This document shows, piece after piece, positions 53,219 through 64,000 of a stretch of DNA of 64,000 nucleotides; the stretch's first letter is position 1; each line of letters opens with the position of its first letter. The position numbers were made by a program, and so were the translations under genes. Source of the stretch: Eledone cirrhosa (taxonomy: Eukaryota; Mollusca; Cephalopoda; Octopoda; Eledonidae). The DNA lies in contig OZ024747.1 of assembly GCA_964016885.1 (NCBI GenBank), positions 9,719,783 to 9,783,782 of the forward strand, given 5' to 3'. The notes below the pieces were generated by a model. The model saw only the letters and a program-made list of their open reading frames with translations. It did no database searches and was not told where the DNA came from.

Positions 53219-54060
53219 TCTCTTAATTATCTTATTGTTATAATCTTAATTATTATTTTTATTTAATAAACTAACCCTTTTTCTTAAATGTGTGGCCTAA
53301 GTTAGAATCCATGGTGATTATTATTATTATTATTTATACTTATCCTGTGTGAGTTTTCAACATGTTGTTCTTCTTGCTGTTGTACATAAAGTCAATTTTA
53401 TAATTTTTTTCTTTCTAATTTTTGTAAATATTTTTCCACATTTTTATATATTTATTTTGTTTATTTCGATATTTTATTTTTTGTTTTAATATGTTATTTA
53501 TTTTATTTTATTTTATTTTAGTTTTTGCATTGGTACCTCAAGCCATTTCGCCTTTGTCATTGTGACTCCTCCACCTTCTGCAATGAACTCCCTTCCCTCT
53601 CTCACTTCCACTAATAATAATAATAATGATTTCGATATTTTGGAAGAATCTGCAGCTACTTCTATATTGGGGAGACTTACATAGTTGAAGACTTTCGCAC
53701 TGACCCCCCCCCCCCCCCTCACCTTTGTAATCCCATATACCAATAATATTATTACCATTATTACCACTGGTATTTATATAGATTTTTATATAAATAACGA
53801 TAATAAAGAAACAATTTCCTATTACTATTATTATCACTTTGTCACGCAGTGCAGGTGGATAATGTGCCGGAGTAGTTAGTCACTTGTCAAGTCACAAGGA
53901 CCTTAGGCAGGTAACACTTTCCTCAGATTGTGTACAGTACCTAGCAAAGCTACATCATGTATGACAGCCAACCTCTATGGTATTCCCAGTTACTTTAAGA
54001 AGTCTTGAAGTTTCCATGGGATTGACCCCAATGCTCCGATCACATTATTATTATTAGTAA
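53219..54060. other. 3' flank, nothing recognised
   Basis: TTTTATTTTATTTTA run at 53500-53520 and a C13-14 homopolymer at 53705-53718. A T-rich open frame here is not convincing. Confidence 0.5.
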
Positions 54061-54249
54061 GGGCAGTGGATTGGCAGTATCGGTAGAGGGTCGGACGCCA
54101 TGCTTTGACGCATAGAGTTACGGCCCTTGCCATTCTGAGTTCAAATCCCGCCGAGGTTAACTTTGCCTTTCATCCTTACGGGGTCGATAAAATAAAGTAC
54201 CAGTAATACACTGGGTAATTGCTGGCCTTGTGCCAAAAGTAGAAACAAT
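54061..54249 (+). mobile_element. SINE-A copy, full length
   Basis: GGGCAGTGGATTGGCAGTATC to GTGCCAAAAGTAGAAACAATT (each given to 21 positions across two parts: GGGCAGTGGATT, GGCAGTATC). Inserted in a TTATTATTATTAGTA context on both sides, consistent with a target duplication. Confidence 0.93.
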
Positions 54250-55543
54250 TATTATTATTATTATTAGTAGTATTATTAATATTGACATCAATGGGACCCT
54301 ATGGAGTTTAAGTCCCACCGGGGTTAATAAAAATAACAGTCCTTGTCCCAAACTACAAATCAATAATAATATTAATTGTAATAATTATTTCTGTATTGGC
54401 GACAAAGGCTGATAATTGTAGTAATACTATTTCAAAAGCCTCTGCTTATACCTTTCGCCCTTCCTTTCGTCCAACATAACCAGCAGCCTTGGGGATGGTT
54501 AATTTCATTTTATGAAAAGATCACAAGAGAGTGGGTGGTAGATGTTTTATTATTGTTTTGGGGGAGTTTTTTTTAATGGGGGAGGGGATGGGGTTAAAAT
54601 AATGTTAACAACAATAATAATAATAATTTGATCTCTGAATGTGGTGACACATTCTACTGATTGTTAAACTAAGCTGATTCAGATATGTAAGACTAGTTTC
54701 AATGGTTCATAGTAAGTTTGAACTCGACTACATGTTGTTAATAGCATGTGGTGTAATCCATGGTTCATATCTCATGTTGTTAACATGTAATGTAATCCAA
54801 GGTTTGTACCTCATGTTAACACCATGTGGTATAATCCATTATAGGTTTTAATCTCTTAAGTGTCTCTTGGGGAAACTTAAGAAGCATTTAGATGTTTATG
54901 TTTTTTCACCTTTCGTTTAGTTTAGATACCTGTCGAGATTACATGCTTGATAATCTGGGAACATTATCTTCAATAGACTAGCATCCTATCCATTGGGTGT
55001 TTCATTTGTCATCTGTTTAACTTTAACAAACAACAGTTAAACACCATTTTTGTTTCCATTATTGTCTTCCATATCCAGGTTACATAATATCGTGATCAAG
55101 ATTTCTTTTTTTTTCTTTGTTGGGGTGGGGGGATTATTGATAATTTTGGGTTTTTTTGGTTGGAGAATAGAAAAATACCTTTTGTGTAGCATTAAGGTAG
55201 ATGATGCTTCTGTAAACCATTTTGTTTTTGTTTTTGTTACCCCTGTTGCTGAAGTCTCCCCTCAAGAAGTTCATTAAATGACAGATTCAGTAAAGAACCC
55301 TGATAGAATACCTAATGGTATTTAGGAAGATTTCTTTACAGTCTGAGATAAAATACCAGTCATATATTGGGTTTGACACAATTGACTGTAGTCTCCATGA
55401 AAAGCAAATCATTATTATTATTAAGTACTAATACTTTATTCACTTACAGTGATATTGATACACAGGAGTGGATAAGATCTCTTCACCTACTAATTCTATA
55501 ATCTTGTTTCAAGCCACATTTCAAACTATTTCCTTTCATTTAA
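54250..55543. other. 3' flank with a degenerate repeat
   Basis: 54690-54850 has three diverged units around CATGTTGTTAACATGTAATG and TAATCCA(T/A)GGTT. 55320-55400 may be an old SINE-A (AAATACCAGTCATATATTGGG). No gene. Confidence 0.5.
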
Positions 55544-55777
55544 CCCTTTAGCATTTACATTACTCTATATTTACTACTGTATTTTCGTGGAAAAGGCTTT
55601 ACCTCACATAATATCAAATCTATGAGATTTTGATATTATGCATTTTGAGAACAATACCTTAATGTCAGTATGAGTGGCCGCTTATGGCCAGTTTGAAGAG
55701 AAAGAGGTTAAAGAATTCTGGCCGGACATTCTGTGAAACTACAATAGTAAATATAAAGTAATGTAAATGTTAAAGGG
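55544..55777. mobile_element. piggyBac-type MITE with TTAA duplication
   Basis: TTAA (55540-55543) and TTAA (55778-55781) flank inverted ends CCCTTTAGCATTTACATTAC and its near complement GTAATGTAAATGTTAAAGGG, extending to about 45 bp. Length 234 bp. An internal hairpin CATAATATCAAAT...GATTTTGATATTATG is at 55608-55640. TTAA target and CCCT-type ends are piggyBac hallmarks. Confidence 0.88.
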
Positions 55778-56013
55778 TTAATGATAAAGCCCAACATAAA
55801 CACTAAAAACTTCCCATTCTGTTACTCCTAAAAATATCTGGCTTCATTCCTATGTTTAAAAAAAAATAATTTATTTTTATTATTGTTATTATTGTTATCA
55901 TTATTATTAATAATCATCCTCAGAAATGGATGTCTTACTATATATCATACTTGTGTGGCAATTTATTTTAACTTTTTGCCTCGGGTTTCATACCTGATGT
56001 TACACAAACACAC

Positions 56014-56077
<64 letters not shown>

Positions 56078-56455
56078 ATATGTATGTATATAAAGATGTA
56101 TATGTATGTATGTATGTATTTATAATAATGATGATAATAATTTGTATGTTGTTTGGTTTTGCACAATGAAATAAACCTCTATTAGATCCTCTCATCAAAG
56201 GTTTGGTCTAGGAAATAAATATCACAACTGCTCCACGGATAATTTCTGAAGATGAAGGAATAAATGTATATAAATTATCCAACAGGTTATTAAAATGTTA
56301 GGTGTTTAGTTAGCAATGTCTTTTGGTAGATAAATTAGTCAATTCTCGGTAAATGTTAAATATTTATGATTTGTTGACTAAAGTGATAAGAGGTTAGACT
56401 ATCTGTTTATGACAGGTTCAAATTCTTTTGTAGCCTTTTTGTTGTTTCTATTATG
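55778..56455. other. 3' flank, (TA)n and unique sequence
   Basis: (TA)n at 56018-56072. Nothing else. Confidence 0.6.
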
Positions 56456-56459
56456 ACCA

Positions 56460-56960
56460 TGACACTTTATTTTACACTGTCCCAGTTTATATTACACTGA
56501 CTCAGTTTATATGACACTGTCCCAGTTTATATGACACTGTCCCAGTTTATATCACACTGTCTCAGTTTATGACACTGTCCCAGTTTATATTAAACTGACT
56601 CAGTTTATATGACACTGTCCCAGTTTATATGACACTGTCCCAGTTTATATGACACTGTCTCAGTTTATGACACTGTCCCAGTTTATATGACACTGTCCCA
56701 GTTTATATTACAATGTCTCAGTTTATATGACACTGTCTCAGTTTAAGACACTTTATATGACACTGTCCAAGCTTATTTTATACTGTTCCAGCTTATTTTA
56801 TACTGTCCCAGTTTATATGACACTGTCCCAGTTTATATGACACTTACTTTACACTGTCCCAATTTATATGACACTTACTTTACACTGCCTCAGTTTATAT
56901 GACACTTACTTTACACTGTCCCAGTTTATATGACACTTACTTTACACTGCCTCAGTTAAT
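56460..56960 (+). repeat. 20-bp minisatellite (GACACTGTCCCAGTTTATAT)
   Basis: About 23 units, several shortened to 17-18 bp and some with TTTACACTG. Strong periodicity. Confidence 0.93.
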
Positions 56961-58255
56961 ACGATGGTCAGTAATTACTACCATATCAATATAACAATGG
57001 ATTATCTTTTCTCCATATATTAATTAGGAAGTTTTCTTCCATTATTGACATACCCAGCATGAGGAGGAAGCCCCAAGAGATGGAGTGGCTGATACTGTGG
57101 GTGTCACTGGCTGTTTCCTGTGGCCTTCACCATTTTGTCTGTGGGGCAGAACTGAGATATATACAGCCCAGACTGGGGTATAGAGTCTGCAGCTCCCTCA
57201 CCAGTTTGTTTTCTGTCATCTAGCTACAATACGTACAACACTAAACCTATCCTAAATAAATAGCAGCAATGATTTCATTGTATATCCCTTGAATACACAG
57301 AAAATACAGAAACCCCTATTTAAGGACTTCATTATATTTATTGAAAATTTAGAAACTTCAACATCTAGTCTAACACATTGGACATAAAGTGTCCCTGACA
57401 GAAAAACATTGACAGTGTCTCCTGTCCAGAGGTTTTTATGACCAATTTGTTTGACTAATTTTCATAGTAAAAAAAAAATCTAAATTTTCAATAAATACAA
57501 ACCCACTCAGCGTTTCTAAAAATCAACCATTGTTCCTTATATTATTTTTAAAATGTTATTCCTTCCTAAGAATTACTTAGTTTTTACCACAAAGGGCTGC
57601 ACAATATAATAGAATTCTTCATTTATCCATGGATGACAGTTGTAAAAGAAAAGAAACACCTATCACCTACACCAAGTGTTTACTTTTTAAATTTTGAAAC
57701 AGATTCCATTTTTGTGTGAGTAATTTCGACATGGAAGCCAAATGTCTTATTTAAAATACAGGCAGTTTTCCACCATTTTCGATCTGTTTCTGCTAATGAG
57801 AGGATTTTAGATATCTTCATTTTTTTGCTAGTTAGGGGTTTGAAGTTAACCAAGAGCACCATTTTTATTTTATTTTCATTTTTGTTCCAAATTTGTTTAT
57901 ATTTTTGTTACATTTTTTGGTTTGTTTGTTTCTATATATTTATTTATATTTATTTATATATTTTGTTGTTGAAGAGAATAAATGTAAAAACTCACCAGGA
58001 AAGTGTTTAAAAAATGATTATTTAAGAAAAAGTGAAATGAACTATCACTCACTCACTCTCTCTCTCTCTCCCTCTCCCTCTTTATATACAGTATGCATAT
58101 GTATCTGTATATATATTAAGTGAGAAAATACAAGATTTTTATAGATCTCCATACCATGGTTTCATGAAAGATTCCTCTCATTAAGGTGTTTAAGTATTAG
58201 AGACTAATTAATTAACCTTTAATTAATATGTATATATATATATATATATATATGA

Positions 58256-58289
<34 letters not shown>

Positions 58290-59008
58290 TCATGTGTGTG
58301 TGTGTGTGTATATGTGTATAGTATTATATATTCACCAACACATGCACTCTCAGAGATGTTTACCATTTGTCTTTGAATGTGATGAAGACATTAGTTTTGT
58401 AACAAGTCAGAATTCTATTACTAACAGTCACTAACATCAACCAATCACATAACAACTTAACAGGTTTTTCAGATTTACTTTTCTCTTTTGATCTTCATTC
58501 ACAATATTTATTTATTTAGATCATACCAGTAATATAAAAAAAAATCCTTTTCCTTAAAAATCTAAAGAAACCGCCATTATTATTATTATTATTATTATTA
58601 TTAGTCGACCCTTGCGGTCAATAAAGAAATTGAAATTATTATTATTATTATTAATATATGATTATTGCTTGTATTTTTTTGTTTTTGATTTTTTCATCTT
58701 TTCATTACAACTACTTCTTCTACCACCACCACTACTACTACTACAACTACTAACACTACTACAACTACAACCATCATTACTACTACAACTACTAATACCA
58801 CTACAACTACATCTACCACCACCACTACTACTATCAGCCTCAGAAGTATGAAAGATAATGTTTTAGTTATATACTATAGCCAATCCATTTGACTCAACCC
58901 TTTTCCTACAAGTTTGTGGCGTTTGTGGCATTTGTGCCAGTGCAAGAAGTCTTTTTAACCATTGTTGATATTTCTAGAAGGAATTATTCTAATTAAAAAC
59001 AATTATTA

Positions 59009-59047
<39 letters not shown>

Positions 59048-59189
59048 AGCGAAACTTTGACACTAAAAAAGCAAGAAAGAAAAGGGATTCTATAATAAAA
59101 ATAATAATTATTATTATTTCATACGTATTAAAAATAATTACTAGTGATGGCATTTGATAATGATTAGTAGTAGTAATAACTCTATATTA
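56961..59189. other. 3' flank, possibly part of a long 3' UTR
   Basis: Less repetitive than elsewhere. (TA)n/ATGATGATA at 58228-58287, ATT triplets at 58576-58602, ACT triplets at 58720-58835. No ORF with recognised homology. Confidence 0.45.
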
Positions 59190-59262
59190 TCGATAAAATA
59201 AAGTACCAGTAATGCACTGGGATAATTACTGGCCTTGTGCCAATAGTAGAAGCAATTATTAT
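59190..59262 (+). mobile_element. SINE-A tail fragment
   Basis: CGATAAAATAAAGTACCAG to GTGCCAATAGTAGAAGC, 5'-truncated. Confidence 0.88.
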
Positions 59263-59454
59263 TATTTCTAGTAATGATAATAATTATTCTCAAATAATAT
59301 TAATTTTTATTACCTTAGAGAAGACAAATACAATAAATGTTTATTGTATTTAATGGCAACTAAATTAGCCAACTCATCATTTCTATTTCTATCAACATCA
59401 CATTACAATCTGTCTGTAATTCTTTGAGAGCTTTCAGATACCATATTTCTACAT

Positions 59455-59720
59455 ACATACACGTGTGTGTATATATGAGCTTTCAAATGTAATGTTTCAA
59501 CTTATACACACACGTGTGTGTATATGTGAGCTTTCAACATATACACACACGTGTGTGTATATGTGAGCTTTCAAATGTAATGTTTCAACTTATACACACA
59601 CGTGTGTGTATATGTGAGCTTTCAAATGTAATGTTTCAACTTATACACACACGTGTGTGTATATGTGAGCTTTCAAATGTAATGTTTCAACTTATACACA
59701 CACGTGTGTGTATATGTGTA
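59455..59720 (+). repeat. 51-bp minisatellite with an ACACACGTGTGTGT palindrome in each unit
   Basis: TATACACACACGTGTGTG, TATATGTGAGCTTTCAAATG, TAATGTTTCAACT repeats about four times, with a shortened second unit. Every unit has a CACGTG centre. Confidence 0.92.
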
Positions 59721-60053
59721 ATTATGTTAAAACCTTTCATTGATGCATGTTTTTCCTTTAGTGTAGGAAACATATTATAAACCTTTTCCTATTCAAACCA
59801 AATGTGGTTTTAAAGAATATGGATGGCTCAACTTTACATTGGTTAACAAACTCTTCAGTCATTTCTTTCAATAAACATACACACACATATATATACTTAC
59901 ATACATACTTACATATATATATATACACACACATACATATATTATTTGAATGTAATTATTTAATATCTTGACCAACAAATGTAAAATAAAATATATAAAC
60001 ATAAGTTATCTTTCTCTGATGTATATTTTTGCTTTCTCTCTCTTTTCTTTTCT

Positions 60054-60118
<65 letters not shown>

Positions 60119-61071
60119 CATTAAATTCTATCTCCCGGTTTATATTTCAACTGTGTTTTCTGCAACAACTACTACTACTACATTTTGTTTTTCAATCAGA
60201 ATCTAACTGTGCAATGAAAGTTTAATAAAATCTCGTTATGATTATTAAATAGAGGTTTGTTTTTTAAAATTGTTTAACTGAATATTTCATCAATTTTCAT
60301 CGGGACGACAAAGATTCTTAATAAGAGATTCACAATTGTATGTTGTTTTTGTTTTTTTTTCAAAATGTTTTCAAATGTTTGTAAGTTGTTCTATACACTC
60401 ACTCACAGATATATATATATATATTATGTATTATATATATATGTGTATTTGTGTGTGTATGTATATATATGTATATGCATATGTATGTATAAATATGTGT
60501 ATGTATATAAATATATATATGTATAAATATGTGTAAGCATATATATATATATATATATATGTAATTATTTAAAGCTTTTTGTGATTATTTTTTTTTTCTT
60601 AATCTTCAATGCTTGCATTTTATAAAAATTATGTTTAAAAAAAATTTTTTTTGTTTTTTTGTTTTTTTTTAATGCGAAAATAATATGAATAATAATGATA
60701 CTGAAATTTTTTCTTTTGTTTTTCATTTTTATTTTGTAAATTGAACAAAAAGTTTGCCTACACTACCACTATACCACTACCATTATTACAACCATTAACA
60801 TTACAAACACTAAACTCTATAACACTATTACCACTACTATGGTGATTACTTACAACCATTAACATTACAACTAAACTATTACAAACACTATCTCTACAAC
60901 ACTATTACCACTACTATGGTAATTACTTACAACCAGCATTATAATAAATTTGCATGAGACGGTCTTTTGAAGGAAACAAATCTGTTGTTTAAAGTTTTCT
61001 TACATGCTAAAAAGAACAACTTAATTCTACTCTATTAAATATTTGATATTTCACTGTTCCATACATATAAG

Positions 61072-61102
<31 letters not shown>

Positions 61103-62100
61103 TGTGTATGTGCATATTTATATATATAATATATGCATATATATTGTGTATGTATGCATATTTATATATATAATATATATATGCATATATATTGTGTATG
61201 TATGCATATTTATATATATAATATATATATGCATATATATTGTGTATGTGCATATTTATATATATATATATATATAATATATGCATATATATTGTGTATG
61301 TATGCATATTTATATATATAATATATGCATATATATTGTGTATGTATGCATATATATATATATGTATATCTATATATATATATATGTGTGTGTGTGTATA
61401 CATGACTAAGTGTAAAATGAGAGAAAAAGTACTCAATAAGTGTAGTTGAGTTTATACATTCAAAGCTGATTATTTATTTTGTTTCTACTCTGAGTTTCTT
61501 ATTTGTAACAAAGAGAAAGGTGTTGGTAATAGATACTCCACATGAATTGGGTAGATTTTCTCTTGTTTGGACATCTTAATACATATATATAATGTGTATG
61601 TCTTTGTATATAGGTATATATATTTATATATATATGAATGTGTCTCCATATATATTATGTATATATATATACACACACATGTATGAACATCCAAAAGCAG
61701 CAGTGGCCGTGGAGGCTTTGCACCCCACCACCCTGTGGTGTAGGCCTGTGAAAATATTGTGCATTTCATTTCATAAACTTTTGGAAATAGCTTTATTTAT
61801 TTCATTAACTTATTTATATATAAATATAATTCTTTGTTAATTTTTGAGTTCAAGAAATAAAGAGTGAAATTACATGAAACTTTATTTTTTGTTATTTTTT
61901 TTCAAACAAATATTTTTTAAATGAATATATGCACACACACACACATTTTACTGTCAAACAATACTTTTCTTGGACAAATGAGAAAGTATGCAGCTCACGA
62001 GAAGAACCTGTATTTTAAATAAATTATATCCTGGAGATTTAAGTTCCTTGCTAGATTGACCTTTGATCTTGAAACTGAATTAGGATAAAGGAATTCAATT
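59721..62100. other. 3' flank, microsatellites and short duplications
   Basis: (TA)n at 60058-60118. 60765-60940 has a 90-bp duplication (ACAACCATTAACATTACAA, CACTATTACCACTACTATGG). 61080-61350 has 44-52-bp units of GCATATATATTGTGTATG and GCATATTTATATATATAATA. No gene. Confidence 0.6.
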
Positions 62101-62101
62101 G

Positions 62102-62145
<44 letters not shown>
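62102..62145 (+). repeat. (TA)n tract
   Basis: 44 bp of pure TA. Confidence 0.95.
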
Positions 62146-62147
<2 letters not shown>

Positions 62148-62439
62148 CAGAGTTTTGTAGCTTACTGGAAGCATTGTTTAATAGGAAACACAAATTTAAA
62201 TTTTGAAGACCAACACAATGCGTTATGAAGAATGTTAAAGTGCCAAGATAACAAAAGAATCTTACCTCAGCAAATTTAACAATCCCAAATATTTTCTAGT
62301 TTAAAACCCATTATCAAAGGAGTAACCCTATAAGAGACTTAAAATCGATCAGATTGATTTGTTTGTATGGGAGCAGATTTAAGTGAAATGAGATGAAAAG
62401 ATGTTAAAATTTCGAACGTATATATATATATATAAAAAG

Positions 62440-63828
62440 TGACAAACCAAAGATGATACTTCAAATTTTATTAACATCTATGCACGCCTCAGGACATCAA
62501 TATAGGATCTGGAGAATACAAGTCCCAGAGAAAGAAGACAAGAAGTCATAGAGAATCAAGTAAAGAAATTGAAGTCTTCCCCAGAGACGCATATGTAAAA
62601 CAGTTGATTAGTTGAGCAAAATGAATTGTAAGTTTTTTCAAGCATCATGTAATTAGTTATAAATGTAAGGTAAAGTTATAATAATGGAAGTTTGAAGTGG
62701 TGTCAAATTAAAATTAGTAATCTTTGAAAAAAAAATCCAAATATAGAATAACGTATTCCGTTACAATTTCAGCCACAAAAATACGTATATTTACTATAAA
62801 TACGATGGTGAACTACGCCATAAGTGGATATTGTGTTATGTACGAGTTACTATGATATATCTACGAATTTAAATGTAAAAAACCTGTGTAGAGCTACTAA
62901 AAAATTTAGACAAAACTTAGTTTAATATTAGTGTTATGTAGCTCAAATGTCTAATATAAAAAGGTGTGTTACTTATTAAGGCTATAGGCGGAAGAAGGTG
63001 ATTCTATTAATTGTTTATTATGTTTGGTCACATAATAGTAAAAAGAATTTCTATGTAGGCAGGTTGACACTATTCAGACTTCCTATTCAATAAACGTAGA
63101 TTAAACTTAGTTATCAAGAGGCACTCGGATTGCATTTTGTGCTCCCTTGTACGTAGGGTTTTGCTGTTTTCAAAATAGACCATGATGTTTGCGTTTTTTA
63201 GATCCCATAGGTGACTGGCTAGCGAGGTAGAATTCCTATATCTTTTCGTAGGTATATACATGAGGTTTTTTTACATTTAAATTAGTAGATATATTATAGT
63301 AACTCGTACATAACACAATATCAACTTATAGAATATGTCCCCATCTAATTTGTAACTGAATACGTTATTCTAGATTTGAATATATTTTCATAGACTACTG
63401 ACTTCAATTTGACACCGCTTCCATCTTCTATGTTTACATTACACCACTGCCATGTCACAATAACGCCATCTATGTATTAACAAATAGTTCTTTTCTGTTA
63501 AATGAAAACTTTAGTAAGTAGATAAAGAATATATTTCTCTCAAATATAAACCGTATCATAACTTTTACTTTACATTTATAATTAATCGTTTGATACTTGA
63601 GAAAACTCACACTTTATATTGCACAAATAATCGACCGCTTTTCACATCTGTTTCTGTTGAAGACTTTTCAATTTCTTTACTTTATTGACTGCGACTTCTT
63701 GTACTTTCTTGGAGACTTGTATTCTCCAGATCCTACATTGACGTTCTGAGGATATTTTTGTGTCACCTGTTAACATTAAAATTGAAACGTGTGTAGGCGT
63801 TGATAAAATGATTTCAAGTATCATCTTT
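62440..63828. mobile_element. Penelope-like element fragment with inverted terminal arms
   Basis: The left arm (62445-62885) and right arm (63265-63825) are inverted copies: GGATCTGGAGAATACAAGTC at 62514 is the complement at about 63715-63734, GTTATGTACGAGTTACTATG at 62837 pairs with 63297-63314, and ATAACGTATTC at 62747 pairs with GAATACGTTAT at 63359. The right arm carries an extra 45 bp. The central 380 bp holds a coding fragment (63070-63261). Inverted long terminal arms are known in Penelope elements. Confidence 0.7.
63070..63261 (-). pseudogene. Penelope-like GIY-YIG endonuclease C-terminal fragment
   Basis: The reverse frame encodes KRYRNSTSLASHLWDLKNAN, then SECLLITKFNLRLLNRKSE. The NSTSLASHLWDLK block followed by a Cys/Leu-rich segment and LLN-[KR]-[RK]-SE is the end of the endonuclease domain of Penelope-like ORFs as I know them. 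No reverse transcriptase lies nearby, so it is a short relic. Confidence 0.65.
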
Positions 63829-63911
63829 GAACTCAGAACGCAAAGGGACGTAACTATATGTCACAAAGCATGTTGTCTGACGCTCTACCGATACTACCAG
63901 TCTACCGCCCT
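63829..63911 (-). mobile_element. SINE-A 5' half
   Basis: Reverse strand reads GGGCGGTAGACTGGTAGTATC, GGTAGAGCGTCAGACAAC, AGTTACGTCCCTTTGCG (first across parts GGGCGGTAGAC, TGGTAGTATC). Its 3' half is replaced by the Penelope-like arm. Confidence 0.8.
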
Positions 63912-63915
63912 AATA

Positions 63916-64000
63916 ATAATAATTGTTTCTACTTTAGGCACAAGGCCAGCAATTTGAAGTGGTGGGGGTAAACATCAACTAAATCGACCCCACTACGTTA
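63916..64000 (-). mobile_element. SINE-A2 3' end, runs to the window edge
   Basis: Reverse: GTGGGGTCGATTTAGTTG, ACCCCCACCACTTCAAATTG, CTGGCCTTGTGCC, AAAGTAGAAACAATTATT. It lies head to tail with the preceding SINE half; the remainder is outside the window. Confidence 0.8.

Noticed and set aside
63735..63815. CUGAGGA...GAAAC in the Penelope-like arm as a hammerhead
   Set aside because: Core and stem II are acceptable, but stem I pairs only weakly and the sister arm lacks the block. Kept only as a remark in the Penelope finding.

Overview
This window is animal nuclear DNA, most likely from a coleoid cephalopod and probably an octopus. Three things support that: multi-kilobase introns between short exons in consistent phase; an extreme load of (TA)n, (CA)n and minisatellite arrays; and many copies of a short interspersed element carrying GGGGTCGATAAAATAAAG and ending CTGGCCTTGTGCC-AAAGTAGAAACAATTA, which I recognise as cephalopod-type. 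I could not search a database, so the species call is inference.

One gene is supported. It is a plus-strand orthologue of RUSC1/RUSC2 (RUN and SH3 domain protein, iporin), with eight coding exons between 7049 and 49094. All seven internal junctions have AG/GT borders and matching phases, and the exons total 6159 nt (2052 codons plus stop). The start codon lies upstream, because the first visible exon begins at a splice acceptor. The layout is a 1249-residue low-complexity N-terminal exon, a RUN domain across exons 3-6, a 449-residue Ser/Asn/Thr-rich linker exon, and a C-terminal SH3 exon.

The rest is repeat-derived. 1-7048 is upstream intron or flank. Intron 1 (10797-35045) holds three large arrays (11.8-13.5, 17.0-18.1 and 18.5-19.8 kb), hammerhead-ribozyme-like repeats (14.5-15.5 and 27.3 kb), a 5'-truncated non-LTR retrotransposon (23.36-25.93 kb), foldback elements set in (TA)n tracts, and tRNA-derived SINEs. 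Introns 3-7 hold more SINEs, an intronic TIR element (41.6-42.0 kb), a TTAA-type element split by a LINE fragment (45.55-46.18 kb), a 0.9-kb purine-only minisatellite (47.35-48.24 kb) and a mariner-like miniature element (48.42-48.52 kb). The 3' flank (49.1-62.4 kb) has a 1.25-kb 20-bp minisatellite, a piggyBac-type miniature element and several short arrays. The end (62.4-63.8 kb) is a Penelope-like fragment with inverted arms.

The most interesting material is non-coding. A family of short repeats has a complete hammerhead core and compensatory changes between copies. A SINE family shares its 3' tail with the resident LINE. A foldback family repeatedly sits in (TA)n. Several nested insertions can be ordered in time by their target-site duplications.
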